NCBI RefSeq assembly: GCF_001307035.1
Contig: NZ_LKIU01000005.1
Span: 534,571 to 598,570, forward strand
Length of the DNA stretch: 64,000 nt
Direction: 5' to 3'
Origin: Arthrobacter sp. Edens01
Lineage (GTDB): Bacteria > Actinomycetota > Actinomycetes > Actinomycetales > Micrococcaceae
Positions 18,674 through 27,741 of the stretch are shown piece after piece (the first letter of the stretch is position 1; every line of letters begins with the position of its first letter). The notes under the pieces are model-generated. The model was not told where the DNA came from, searched no databases, and saw nothing but the letters and a program-made list of their open reading frames with translations. The translations under genes were made by a program, and so were the position numbers.

Positions 18674-20740
18674 ATGAAATCCAAGAACTTCTTCAAGGGA
18701 CCGATCATTTGGATCGTGCTGGCTCTTGCCGCACTGCTGATCATCCTTCCCAACCTTGCCCCCTCCGGCGCTGCCCAGGTTGACACGAACGTGGGCCTGC
18801 AGCTGCTGCAGGACAACAAGGTGGAACAGGCGAAGATCTACGACGGCGAGCAGCGGGTGGACCTGACGCTGCGGGAACCGTATGAGGACAAGGGCGAGAA
18901 CGTCCAGTTCTTCTTCGGCACCGCACGCGGCGAGGACATCGTCGAGGCCGTGAACAACTCCGACGTTGACGGCTTTACCGACCAGCCTGTCCAGACCAAC
19001 TGGTTCACCAGCTTCCTGGGCCTCTTCCTGCCCATCCTCATCCTCGGCGCGATCTTCTGGTTCCTGCTCACCCGCATGCAGGGCGGCGGCTCCAAGGTCA
19101 TGCAGTTCGGCAAGTCCAAGGCCAAGCTGACGAACAAGGACATGCCCCAGGTGACGTTCGCCGATGTTGCCGGCGCTGACGAAGCGGTGGAGGAACTCCA
19201 CGAAATCAAGGAATTCCTGAAGGAACCCGCCAAGTTCCAGGCCGTGGGTGCCAAGATCCCCAAGGGCGTTCTGCTCTACGGCCCTCCCGGCACCGGCAAG
19301 ACGCTGCTGGCCCGGGCCGTCGCCGGAGAGGCGGGCGTGCCGTTCTACTCGATTTCCGGTTCGGACTTCGTGGAGATGTTCGTCGGTGTGGGTGCTTCCC
19401 GCGTCCGCGACCTTTTCGAACAGGCCAAGAACAACGCCCCTGCCATCATCTTCGTCGACGAGATCGACGCCGTCGGCCGTCACCGCGGTGCCGGCGTGGG
19501 CGGCGGCAACGACGAACGTGAACAGACCCTGAACCAGCTGCTGGTTGAGATGGACGGCTTCGACGGCAACACGAACGTCATCCTGATCGCCGCCACCAAC
19601 CGTCCGGACGTCCTGGACCCGGCGCTGCTGCGCCCGGGCCGGTTCGACCGCCAGATTGGCGTTGAGGCACCGGACATGCAGGGCCGCCTGCACATCCTGC
19701 AGGTCCATGCCAAGGGCAAGCCGATGGCTCCCGGCATCGACCTGGAGACCGTGGCCCGCAAGACCCCGGGTTTCACCGGTGCGGACCTGGCGAACGTGCT
19801 GAACGAAGCTGCCCTGCTTACGGCGCGCTCGAATGCGCAGCTGATTGACGACCGCGCGCTGGACGAGGCAATCGACCGTGTCATCGCCGGCCCGCAGAAG
19901 CGCAGCCGCGTCATGAAGGAACTGGAGCGCAAGATCACCGCGTACCACGAGGGCGGGCACGCCCTGGTTGCTGCTGCCCTGCGCAATACCGACCCGGTCA
20001 CGAAGGTGACCATCCTTCCGCGCGGCCGGGCACTGGGCTACACGATGGTGCTGCCGCAGGATGACAAGTATTCGGTCACCCGCAACGAACTCCTGGACCA
20101 GCTGGCCTACGCCATGGGCGGCCGTGTGGCAGAGGAAATCGTCTTCCACGATCCGTCCACGGGTGCTTCCAATGACATTGAGAAGGCCACCTCCACGGCC
20201 CGCAAGATGGTTACCCAGTACGGAATGAGCGAGCGGATTGGTTCCGTGAAGCTCGGCTCCGGCGGCGGCGAGCCGTTCCTGGGCCGGGACATGGGCCAGG
20301 AACGCAACTACTCCGACCAGGTGGCGTACGTGGTGGATGAGGAAGTCCGGCGCCTGCTGGACAACGCCCACGACGAGGCGTACCAGATCCTCACCGAAAA
20401 CAGGGATGTGCTGGACCGCCTGGCGCTTGAACTGCTGGAGCGCGAGACCCTGAACCAGCAGGAGATCGCCGAAGTGTTCCGCGACGTGCGCAAGCGCGAT
20501 GTCCGTGAAGTGTGGCTCTCCAAGCCCACCCGCCCGGTGCATGACATTCCCCCGGTGGTCTCCCCGCGCGAACGCGAAGAGGCTGCAGCTGCCGGTGAAC
20601 CGAACCCGGACACCGTGGCTCCGCAGGACCAGATTGCCGACGCCGATCTCCCGCAGGACTTCGACGTCTCCGGCAACGGGCTCCCGGAGCCTGAGAACAG
20701 CGGACGCGGAAGCCACACCGGCTCCGCAAACCACGAATAA
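18674..20740 (+). CDS. ftsH: ATP-dependent zinc metalloprotease FtsH
   Basis: Membrane-anchored AAA+ protease that removes misfolded and regulatory proteins. It is 688 residues long with two N-terminal membrane helices (about 12-30 and 112-132) around an extracytoplasmic segment. The AAA module has GPPGTGKT (about 203-210), [15 protein letters not shown] and the second region of homology [19 protein letters not shown]. The zinc site HEGGH lies near 426. The C-terminal tail after residue 610 is proline- and acid-rich, typical of actinobacterial FtsH. It has its own upstream gap after the hpt terminator. Confidence 0.97.
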   Translation: MKSKNFFKGPIIWIVLALAALLIILPNLAPSGAAQVDTNVGLQLLQDNKVEQAKIYDGEQRVDLTLREPYEDKGENVQFFFGTARGEDIVEAVNNSDVDGFTDQPVQTNWFTSFLGLFLPILILGAIFWFLLTRMQGGGSKVMQFGKSKAKLTNKDMPQVTFADVAGADEAVEELHEIKEFLKEPAKFQAVGAKIPKGVLLYGPPGTGKTLLARAVAGEAGVPFYSISGSDFVEMFVGVGASRVRDLFEQAKNNAPAIIFVDEIDAVGRHRGAGVGGGNDEREQTLNQLLVEMDGFDGNTNVILIAATNRPDVLDPALLRPGRFDRQIGVEAPDMQGRLHILQVHAKGKPMAPGIDLETVARKTPGFTGADLANVLNEAALLTARSNAQLIDDRALDEAIDRVIAGPQKRSRVMKELERKITAYHEGGHALVAAALRNTDPVTKVTILPRGRALGYTMVLPQDDKYSVTRNELLDQLAYAMGGRVAEEIVFHDPSTGASNDIEKATSTARKMVTQYGMSERIGSVKLGSGGGEPFLGRDMGQERNYSDQVAYVVDEEVRRLLDNAHDEAYQILTENRDVLDRLALELLERETLNQQEIAEVFRDVRKRDVREVWLSKPTRPVHDIPPVVSPREREEAAAAGEPNPDTVAPQDQIADADLPQDFDVSGNGLPEPENSGRGSHTGSANHE

Positions 20741-20813
20741 CCGCAGGACAGACGGCCGGAGCAGCATGCTCCGGCCGTCCGCCCGTCTCCGACGTCCACG
20801 GTAGGATCGTGCA

Positions 20814-21431
20814 GTGACGGATTTCGACGACGAACTGACTATGGCTGAGCTCAACGGGGCGGCCTCTGAAGTGGACCAGCCCCGCATTGAGCGCGCGGTG
20901 CGTGAAATTCTCCTGGCTATTGGAGAAGATCCGGATCGTGACGGCCTCAAGGAGACTCCTGCCCGGGTGGCCAAGTCCTACGCGGAAATCTTCGCCGGAC
21001 TGCACCAGAGCCCCTCGGACCTGCTTGCCACCACCTTCGACCTGGACCATGAGGAAATGGTGCTGGTGAAGGACATCCCGTTCTACTCCACCTGCGAGCA
21101 CCACCTGGTTCCCTTCCACGGTTCAGCGCACATCGGCTACATTCCGTCCCACGACGGCAAGGTCACCGGGCTGAGCAAGCTGGCCCGCCTGGTGGATGTG
21201 TACGCCCGCCGTCCCCAGGTCCAGGAACGCCTCACCACCCAGATCGTGGACGCGCTGATGGAGAACCTGCAGCCGGTTGGAGCGATCGTCGTCATTGAAT
21301 GTGAACACCTCTGCATGTCCATGCGCGGCGTGCGCAAGCCCGGTGCCAAGACGGTTACCTCGGCAGTGCGCGGCCAGCTCCGCGAGACCGCCACGCGTGC
21401 AGAAGCAATGAGCCTCATACTCGGACGATAG
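20814..21431 (+). CDS. folE: GTP cyclohydrolase I
   Basis: First step of folate synthesis: GTP to dihydroneopterin triphosphate. The 205-residue enzyme has the zinc-binding cysteine and histidine in [13 protein letters not shown], the [20 protein letters not shown] core and a second cysteine in [15 protein letters not shown] at 20814 is the start; the frame is closed directly upstream. It leads a tight run with folP, folB and folK. Confidence 0.97.
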   Translation: MTDFDDELTMAELNGAASEVDQPRIERAVREILLAIGEDPDRDGLKETPARVAKSYAEIFAGLHQSPSDLLATTFDLDHEEMVLVKDIPFYSTCEHHLVPFHGSAHIGYIPSHDGKVTGLSKLARLVDVYARRPQVQERLTTQIVDALMENLQPVGAIVVIECEHLCMSMRGVRKPGAKTVTSAVRGQLRETATRAEAMSLILGR

Positions 21432-21440
21432 GACGACTCG

Positions 21441-22346
21441 ATGGATTCGCTAGCTGCCACCCCCGGAACCGGGCCCGCCACCAACCCGCTGCCGGTGATT
21501 CGTCCCGGTGCCAAGAAGCGGCGCTTCGAGGATCTCCCCACCGGGCGCACCCTGGTCATGGGGATCCTGAACGTGACCCCGGATTCCTTTAGTGACGGCG
21601 GCGAACACGCCACCACTGACGCAGCCATCCGTGCGGGCCTGAAATTGCACTACGACGGCGCGGACATCATTGACGTCGGCGGTGAATCCACCCGACCGGA
21701 CGCCGAGCGGATCACAGCCGAAGAAGAACAGCGGCGGATCCTGCCTGTGGTGGAAGCTCTGGTGAAGGCCGGTGCGCTGATCAGCGTGGACACTATGAAT
21801 GCCTCCACCGCCCAGAAGGCCATCGAAGCCGGGGCGGGACTGATCAATGACGTGTCCGGGCTGGAACTTGACCCGGAGATGCCTGAGCTCATTGCCCGCA
21901 CCAAGGTGCCGTACGTGCTGATGCACAGCCGCGGAAGCGTCCGCACCCAGGACCCCAAGGCAAACTACGACGACGTCGTCGAAGACGTGATTACCGAGCT
22001 CACCGCGCTGCGGGACCGGTTCTACGAAGCCGGAGTGGCTCCCGAGCAGATCATCCTGGATCCGGGGCTGGGCTTCGCCAAGAACGCCGAGCATGACTGG
22101 GCGCTGCTGCGCAACGTTGACCGGCTAACCGTGCTCGGCCACCGCGTCCTCGTCGGTGCCTCCCGGAAGCGTTTCCTGGGCTCGCTCCTCACCACTGCCG
22201 GAAAGGCGGCACCGCCCGCCGAACGCGACAACGCGACGCTTGCCACCACGGCGCTGGCAGCGAGCCAGGGTGTCTGGGCGGTCCGTGTGCACGATGTCGC
22301 TGCCAACGTGGACGCGGTCAAGGTCGCGGCTGCCTGGCAGGGCTAG
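21441..22346 (+). CDS. folP: Dihydropteroate synthase
   Basis: Joins p-aminobenzoate to dihydropterin pyrophosphate and is the sulfonamide target. Key motifs are MGILNVTPDSFSDGG, GGESTRPDAERI and VGASRKRFLG. An N-terminal stretch of about 33 residues precedes the barrel. It starts ten bases after folE and ends two bases before folB. Confidence 0.96.
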   Translation: MDSLAATPGTGPATNPLPVIRPGAKKRRFEDLPTGRTLVMGILNVTPDSFSDGGEHATTDAAIRAGLKLHYDGADIIDVGGESTRPDAERITAEEEQRRILPVVEALVKAGALISVDTMNASTAQKAIEAGAGLINDVSGLELDPEMPELIARTKVPYVLMHSRGSVRTQDPKANYDDVVEDVITELTALRDRFYEAGVAPEQIILDPGLGFAKNAEHDWALLRNVDRLTVLGHRVLVGASRKRFLGSLLTTAGKAAPPAERDNATLATTALAASQGVWAVRVHDVAANVDAVKVAAAWQG

Positions 22347-22348
22347 CC

Positions 22349-22741
22349 GTGGCTGACACAGCAGGCTCCCCTGCACTGCGTGACCGGATCAGGCTCTCCG
22401 GCCTGCGGGCCACCGGTTACCACGGCGTTTTTGAGCACGAGCGGCGCGACGGGCAGGAATTCACGGTCGACCTGGTCCTCTACACGGACCTCCGCCCCGC
22501 CGCCGCAGCGGACGATCTCACCCTGACGGCGCACTACGGTGAACTGGCCGAGCAGGTCTGCGCGATCATCGCCGGTGACCCGGTCAACCTGATCGAAACG
22601 CTGGCGGAACGGATCGCTGCCGCGGTGCTGGCCGGATTCAGTGTGGTCGACGCCGTTGACGTCACGGTCCACAAGCCGCACGCACCGATCACGGTGCCCT
22701 TCGCCGACGTCGAAATCCAGATCCACCGGGAACGCGCATGA
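22349..22741 (+). CDS. folB: Dihydroneopterin aldolase
   Basis: Cleaves dihydroneopterin to hydroxymethyl-dihydropterin. The 130-residue protein shows the family pattern RLSGLRATGYHGVFEHER, then TAHYGELAEQV, with the C-terminal VTVHKPHAPI holding the active-site lysine region. The GTG start follows the folP stop by two bases, and its stop overlaps the folK start. Confidence 0.95.
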   Translation: MADTAGSPALRDRIRLSGLRATGYHGVFEHERRDGQEFTVDLVLYTDLRPAAAADDLTLTAHYGELAEQVCAIIAGDPVNLIETLAERIAAAVLAGFSVVDAVDVTVHKPHAPITVPFADVEIQIHRERA

Positions 22742-23232
22742 ACGCCGTTCGCACAGTCCTGGCGCTGGGCAGCAACCTGGGTGAATCCCGCAGCACGCTC
22801 GCCGACGCCGTCGCCGCCCTCGCGGACCACCCCGCGATGAAGCTCGTGGCCGTTTCTCCCGTGGCCCGGACCCGCCCGGTTGGCGGACCGGAAGGCCAGC
22901 CGGACTACCTGAACCTGGTGGCTGAGTTCGAAACCACGCTGGATGCCCACAGCCTGCTGGACCACTGCCACGAAGTGGAGAACAGGCACCACCGCACCCG
23001 CGAGGTGCGCTGGGGGCCCCGTACGCTGGACGTGGACATCATCACCTACGGGGACCAGCGCATTTCCGACGACGTGCTCACCGTTCCGCACCCGCGGGCC
23101 GCCCAGCGCGCCTTTGTGCTTCAGCCCTGGGCATGGATGGACCCGGAGGCAGTGCTGGAGGGTGTTCCGGTGGCAGAATTGGCTGCCCGGGCCGCAGACC
23201 TTCCCGGGCTAGAGCTCTTCGAGGGGGAGTGA
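22738..23232 (+). CDS. folK: 2-amino-4-hydroxy-6-hydroxymethyldihydropteridine pyrophosphokinase
   Basis: Activates hydroxymethyl-dihydropterin with ATP for FolP. Family marks are LALGSNLGESRSTLADAV at the start and RWGPRTLDVDIITYGD with the two metal-binding aspartates, then VPHPRAAQRAFVLQPW. It overlaps folB by four bases (ATGA). At 164 residues it is of normal length. Confidence 0.96.
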   Translation: MNAVRTVLALGSNLGESRSTLADAVAALADHPAMKLVAVSPVARTRPVGGPEGQPDYLNLVAEFETTLDAHSLLDHCHEVENRHHRTREVRWGPRTLDVDIITYGDQRISDDVLTVPHPRAAQRAFVLQPWAWMDPEAVLEGVPVAELAARAADLPGLELFEGE

Positions 23233-23239
23233 GGGCTTC

Positions 23240-23725
23240 GTGAGGAGCATCCGGTACCGCTGGCTGGCTGTCATCACCGTTTTCTTCGGCATTGCCGGCT
23301 GGCAGGTGAACGCCTGGGCTACCCGCAACGGATTCCCGGCGCCGGTACTGAACTTCACCGCGCTGCTCACCCTCGCGTTCATTGTTGGGTTCACCCTGTT
23401 CCTGGGGCTGCGGGTCCGCCGCTGGCGGGACGGAGACCGGGAAAAACCGCTGGACCCGATAGCGGCAGCCCGCACCCTTGTGCTGGCCCAGGCTACGGCC
23501 TATGCCGGGGCGCTGCTGCTCGGCTGGCACGGCGGGATCTTCCTGGACCAGCTGGGCTTATGGGAAATGCGCCCCAACCACGGCCCCACATGGGCATCGC
23601 TTGCCATCTCCGTGGGCGGAGTGATCATGATAGCTACCGGTCTGGTGGTGGAGCGGTTCTGCCGGCTGCCGCCCGAAGACAAGAACGGCGGCGAAGAAAA
23701 CAACAACGGGGGAGAGTATGCATAA
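23240..23725 (+). CDS. DUF3180 membrane protein
   Basis: A 161-residue protein with four likely membrane helices, for example in YRWLAVITVFFGIAGWQV and ISVGGVIMIATGLVVERF, and a charged C-terminal tail. It belongs to the actinobacterial DUF3180 family that stands directly after folK in many genomes, including mycobacteria. It starts with GTG seven bases after folK and overlaps the next gene by eight bases. Its function is not known. Confidence 0.85.
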   Translation: MRSIRYRWLAVITVFFGIAGWQVNAWATRNGFPAPVLNFTALLTLAFIVGFTLFLGLRVRRWRDGDREKPLDPIAAARTLVLAQATAYAGALLLGWHGGIFLDQLGLWEMRPNHGPTWASLAISVGGVIMIATGLVVERFCRLPPEDKNGGEENNNGGEYA

Positions 23726-24230
23726 CCAGGCGATAGATCCGCAGGGCCTGACCTGGCAGCGCGTATCCCCGCGGTACCTGACGCTGCGTGTGCTCTCGCT
23801 GGCAGTTGAGGCACTCATCACGCTGGCCGTGGTGAGCGTACCGCTTGTGCTCCGCAGCCTGGATATTTGGGGCGGTTTCCCCGCCTGGATTGCGTGGGGA
23901 CTGCCGGGGGTTTTCCTAGTCGGCTTTATTTGGCGCGGCGTGCTGCTGCCCCGGCAGGTCCGGGCAATCGGGTACGCCGAGCGCGGCGAGGACCTGCTGC
24001 TGCGCACCGGCATCTTCTTCCAGCGCACCCTGGTGGTCCCCTACGGCCGCATGCAGTACGTGGACGTCGCCGTCGGACCTTTTGAACGCCTCTTCGGCCT
24101 TTGCACGCTCAAGCTGCACACAGCATCCCCCGGCACCGACGCCACGATTCCCGGCCTGCCCACCGATGAAGGCGCCAGGCTGCGCGAACACCTCTCTGCG
24201 CGCGGCGAGGCGCAGCTGGCGGGACTGTGA
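23718..24230 (+). CDS. Bacterial PH-domain membrane protein (YdbS-like)
   Basis: A 170-residue membrane protein with two helices near the N terminus (about residues 23-70) and one bacterial PH (bPH2/DUF304) domain, seen in GYAERGEDLLLRTGIFFQRT, then VPYGRMQYVDVAVGPFERLF. Small one-domain proteins of this kind pair with larger multi-domain partners, as YdbS with YdbT in Bacillus. Here too the next gene, overlapping by four bases, encodes the large partner. Its role is likely at the membrane surface but is undefined in actinobacteria. Confidence 0.85.
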   Translation: MHNQAIDPQGLTWQRVSPRYLTLRVLSLAVEALITLAVVSVPLVLRSLDIWGGFPAWIAWGLPGVFLVGFIWRGVLLPRQVRAIGYAERGEDLLLRTGIFFQRTLVVPYGRMQYVDVAVGPFERLFGLCTLKLHTASPGTDATIPGLPTDEGARLREHLSARGEAQLAGL

Positions 24231-25876
24231 CTTCCGCACCCGGCAGCCCCGCTCCCGGCAAATCCAGCGGCAGTTCCGGCGGGGAGGAGCAGTGGCAGCG
24301 CGTCCATCCCGTTTCCCCGCTGGTCCGCGGCTGGATCGCCCTTGCCGCCGTTGCCTACGTTGTGGGCAGGGACAGCGTCGAAGCCCTGTTCCTGCGCGAA
24401 GAGCCCTCCGGCCCGCTGCCGGACGGAACGCCGCTGGCATGGGTGGTCATTGGCCTGGTCGTCCTGCTGCTCGCTATTGCTGCGGTCTTCTTCCTTTCCT
24501 GGTGGTTCACCCGCTACCAGGTCACCTCCGGTCACGTCCGCGTCCGTTCCGGCGTACTGTTCCGGCAGCACCGCCAGGCCCGCCTGGACCGGGTGCAGGC
24601 CGTGGACATTAACCAGCCGCTGCTCGCCCGCCTGTTTGGACTGGCTGAACTGCGCTTTGAAGTGGCCGACGCCGGAGAATCAGCCGTGCGCCTGTCCTTC
24701 CTTCGCCTGGATGATGCCCGGGCACTTCGCGGCACCATCCTGGCGCGGGCATCCGGAGCGGACCCCGAGGCGGACTCCGATACGGAGGCCGGGACGGAGG
24801 CCGGCGGTGAAGAGACCGGCGAATCTGCGGCAGGAACCGGAACGGCCGCATCCGCGCGCCGGCGCGGCCCGGCTGAAGCGCCCGAATATCCCGTCCTGGC
24901 CCTGGCCCCCGGCCGGGTCCTGGGGGCAACAGCACTCTCAGGGAATACCGTGGTGCTGGTCATTGGCATCATCGCGGTGCTCATCCTTACGTTTGCAACC
25001 GGAGAAGGCGTCTCCCTGGCAGCATTCATTCCGCTGGGCCTGGCTGTGGTGGGCGGCTACTGGTCCATGCTGAACACCTCCTGGAACTTCCGCGCTGCCG
25101 TTTCCCGCGACGGCGTCCGCCTCCGTTACGGACTCCTGGACACCCGCACGCAGACTGTTCCGCCAGGGCGGATCCAGGCCGTGGCCGTCACGCAGCCGCT
25201 GCTCTGGCGGATTACGGGCTGGTACCGGATCTCCGTCAACGTGGCCGGCTACGGTGCCGCTGCGGGGAACGACGGCGCTGCCCGCACCCGCCTGCTCCCG
25301 GCCGGAACGCTTGAGGAAACCCTCCAGATCCTGGCCTTGGTACTGCCGAATCCGGGCACACCTGACCCGGTAGGGCTCTTCAGCGCCGGAATCGAGGGCA
25401 GCGGAACGGATCACGGGTTTACGGTTTCGCCCCGGCGCGCCCGCTGGGTGGCGCCCCTGCAGTGGAGGCGCAGCGGCTATGCCCTGACTGAGACCGCCCT
25501 GCTCAGCAGGAGCGGACGGCTTTGGCGGAACCTGACTGTGGTGCCCCACGAGCGGATCCAGTCGATGGCACTGCATCAGGGGCCGCTGGCGCGGAAGCTG
25601 CGCATTGCGGATCTGCGCCTGCACTCGACACCCGGCCCGGTGTCCCCGCGGATCCGCCAGCTTGACGAAGCCGTCCTGCTGGAACTCTTTAATGAACAGT
25701 CCGTCCGGGCCGCTGACGCACGCCGCCGGGACCGCACCGAACGCTGGCTGCACCGGGAGACTGCCACCGGGCCGGCCGTGTCCGCTGCCCCGGAGGATCC
25801 CGGGACAGCAGCCCTGCCCGCCGAGGGATCGAACGCTGCACCACAGATGGAGGAAAACTGGAATGAACACCGCTGA
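24227..25876 (+). CDS. Multi-domain bacterial PH-domain membrane protein (YdbT-like)
   Basis: Large partner of the preceding protein, 549 residues. I can trace three bPH2-like units, each with an RxxxLDRVQAV-type strand pattern: RQHRQARLDRVQAVDINQPL, TQTVPPGRIQAVAVTQPLLW and LTVVPHERIQSMALHQGPL. Hydrophobic helix pairs lie between them, and a long acidic and alanine-rich linker lies at about 178-215. The start is a GTG overlapping the previous stop. Bacillus relatives are linked to envelope stress and antimicrobial resistance; here the role is inferred by family only. Confidence 0.83.
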   Translation: MTSAPGSPAPGKSSGSSGGEEQWQRVHPVSPLVRGWIALAAVAYVVGRDSVEALFLREEPSGPLPDGTPLAWVVIGLVVLLLAIAAVFFLSWWFTRYQVTSGHVRVRSGVLFRQHRQARLDRVQAVDINQPLLARLFGLAELRFEVADAGESAVRLSFLRLDDARALRGTILARASGADPEADSDTEAGTEAGGEETGESAAGTGTAASARRRGPAEAPEYPVLALAPGRVLGATALSGNTVVLVIGIIAVLILTFATGEGVSLAAFIPLGLAVVGGYWSMLNTSWNFRAAVSRDGVRLRYGLLDTRTQTVPPGRIQAVAVTQPLLWRITGWYRISVNVAGYGAAAGNDGAARTRLLPAGTLEETLQILALVLPNPGTPDPVGLFSAGIEGSGTDHGFTVSPRRARWVAPLQWRRSGYALTETALLSRSGRLWRNLTVVPHERIQSMALHQGPLARKLRIADLRLHSTPGPVSPRIRQLDEAVLLELFNEQSVRAADARRRDRTERWLHRETATGPAVSAAPEDPGTAALPAEGSNAAPQMEENWNEHR

Positions 25877-26771
25877 TCAGCGCAGGCGCGGCCGGCTGGG
25901 AATCGGAGTCATTGGTGCGGGAAAGGTAGGAGCCGTCCTCGGGGCGGCCCTGCGCGCGGCGGAACACGCCGTCGTCGGAGTTTCCGCAGTTTCCGACGCC
26001 AGCCGCGAACGTGCCGAGAACCTGCTGCCGGGCGTTCCGGTCCTGGAAATCCCGGACATTATTGAACGCTCCGAACTGGTGCTTCTGGCCGTGCCTGACG
26101 ACGCCCTGCCGCCCCTGGTTTCCGGCCTCGCGGCCACGGGGGCCTGGCAGGCAGGTCAGCTGGTTGCCCACACCTCCGGACGCTTCGGCACCGCAGTGCT
26201 GGAACCGGCACGGCAGGCCGGAGCCATCCCGCTGGCCATACATCCCGCCATGACCTTCACCGGACTGAGCCTTGACCTCACCCGCCTGGCAGACTGTTCC
26301 TTCGGCGTGACGGCGCCCACCGCCGTCCTGCCGATCGCGCAGGCGCTGGTCGTGGAAATGGGAGCCGAACCCGTGGTGATCGACGAAGCGGACCGTGAGC
26401 TTTACCACGCAGCACTCGCCCATGCCTCCAACCATCTGGTGACTATTGCCGCCCAGTCCTCGGAACTGCTGCACGGAATCGGCGTGGAACAGCCCGAACG
26501 GCTTTTGGGTCCGCTGATGCGGGCGTCCCTTGAAAACGCGCTGGCTTCCGGGGAACACGCGCTGACCGGACCGGTTGCGCGGGGAGATACCGGCACCGTG
26601 GAGGCCCACACCCGGGCCCTGCACCGGAACGCTGCCCCGGACCTTGCTGCTGCCTACCAGGCGCTGTCCGCAGCCACCGCCCGCCGTGCAGTTGCGCGCG
26701 GTCTGCTCTCACCCGCCCAGGGAGAGAGGATAATTGAAGTACTGAATTCCGAACCCGAAGGACCCCGGTGA
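25863..26771 (+). CDS. Rossmann-fold / DUF2520 protein
   Basis: A 302-residue protein with an N-terminal NAD(P)-binding fold ([20 protein letters not shown]) and a C-terminal DUF2520 domain ([20 protein letters not shown]). It resembles pyrroline-5-carboxylate or 6-phosphogluconate dehydrogenase architecture. The ATG at 25863 lies after GAGGAAAAC and overlaps the previous gene by 14 bases. In many actinobacteria this gene precedes panC, and a ketopantoate reductase role has been considered for the family. That role is inference, not shown by the sequence. Confidence 0.85.
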   Translation: MNTADQRRRGRLGIGVIGAGKVGAVLGAALRAAEHAVVGVSAVSDASRERAENLLPGVPVLEIPDIIERSELVLLAVPDDALPPLVSGLAATGAWQAGQLVAHTSGRFGTAVLEPARQAGAIPLAIHPAMTFTGLSLDLTRLADCSFGVTAPTAVLPIAQALVVEMGAEPVVIDEADRELYHAALAHASNHLVTIAAQSSELLHGIGVEQPERLLGPLMRASLENALASGEHALTGPVARGDTGTVEAHTRALHRNAAPDLAAAYQALSAATARRAVARGLLSPAQGERIIEVLNSEPEGPR

Positions 26772-27658
26772 ACCACCCCCGGTTGGCAACAACCCCCGCA
26801 GAACTTAGCAAGGCCATTACCGAGCTCCTCGAAGCCACCGGGAAGGACCGTCCCGCTTTGGGTCTTGTGCCCACCATGGGTGCACTCCACTCCGGGCACG
26901 CGGCCCTGGCCGCGGCAGCGCGTGCCGATAACGACGTCGTAGTCGCTTCCATCTTTGTAAACCCCCTGCAGTTCGACGATCCCGCCGACCTCGCCCGCTA
27001 CCCGCGGACCCTGGACGCGGACCTTGAGCTGCTCGGAGAAGCCGGTGTTGACCTCGTCTTCGCACCGAGCGAAGAGACCATGTACCCGGGCGGCCTGCCC
27101 CTGGTCCGGGTGAGTTCGGGCAGTCTTGGAACCCGCTTTGAAGGAGCGGCCCGGCCCGGCCACTTTGACGGTGTGCTCACCGTGGTGGCCAAACTCTTCC
27201 ACTGTGTCCAGCCGCAGGTTCCGGCAGAGTTCCGGGCCTACTTCGGGCAGAAGGACGCTCAGCAGGTAGCGCTGATCCGGCGCATGGTTGCGGACCTGAA
27301 CTTCCCCGTGGACATCTACCCGGTGCCAATCGTGCGCTCAGGGGACGGCCTGGCGGAGTCCAGCCGCAATGTTTTCCTGGGCCCCGCAGACCGGGAGGCG
27401 GCACTGTCCCTTTCCAGGGCGCTGGCACAGCTGCAGGAACGCGCAGCCAGCGGCCGTCCGCTGGACCTGCCCGGCGCCGCAGCGCTCGTCTCCTCCGCCC
27501 CGGGGGTTGAACTGGACTACTTCGAGGTTGTTGATCCCCTCACACTCGATCCGCTCCCGGCCGGTGCGCAGGACGTCCTGTCCGGACCGGCGCTGGCACT
27601 GGTCGCAGCCAAGGTGGCTGGAATCCGGCTGATCGACAACGCCGAACTCCACGGCTGA
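26768..27658 (+). CDS. panC: Pantothenate synthetase
   Basis: Joins pantoate and beta-alanine with ATP to make pantothenate. The 296-residue protein has the nucleotide motif [27 protein letters not shown], and [15 protein letters not shown] near the active site, with the KMSKS-like region in [12 protein letters not shown]. The GTG start overlaps the DUF2520 stop by four bases. No panD follows; lysS comes next. Confidence 0.96.
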   Translation: MNHPRLATTPAELSKAITELLEATGKDRPALGLVPTMGALHSGHAALAAAARADNDVVVASIFVNPLQFDDPADLARYPRTLDADLELLGEAGVDLVFAPSEETMYPGGLPLVRVSSGSLGTRFEGAARPGHFDGVLTVVAKLFHCVQPQVPAEFRAYFGQKDAQQVALIRRMVADLNFPVDIYPVPIVRSGDGLAESSRNVFLGPADREAALSLSRALAQLQERAASGRPLDLPGAAALVSSAPGVELDYFEVVDPLTLDPLPAGAQDVLSGPALALVAAKVAGIRLIDNAELHG

Positions 27659-27741
27659 GGCGCGGGGCGTCCTCTGCTCTTCGGGGGTGTTGCCGGACCC
27701 GTAGTCAGGACGGTTGATCCGGCTAGGTAGACTTAAGCACC

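Noticed and set aside
18641-20974. Open frame of 777 codons on the minus strand across ftsH
   Set aside because: It is antisense to ftsH, has no family motif, and arises from GC-rich third-position bias in a conserved gene.
27659-27741. panD after panC
   Set aside because: The 83-base gap has no open frame long enough; the next gene is lysS.
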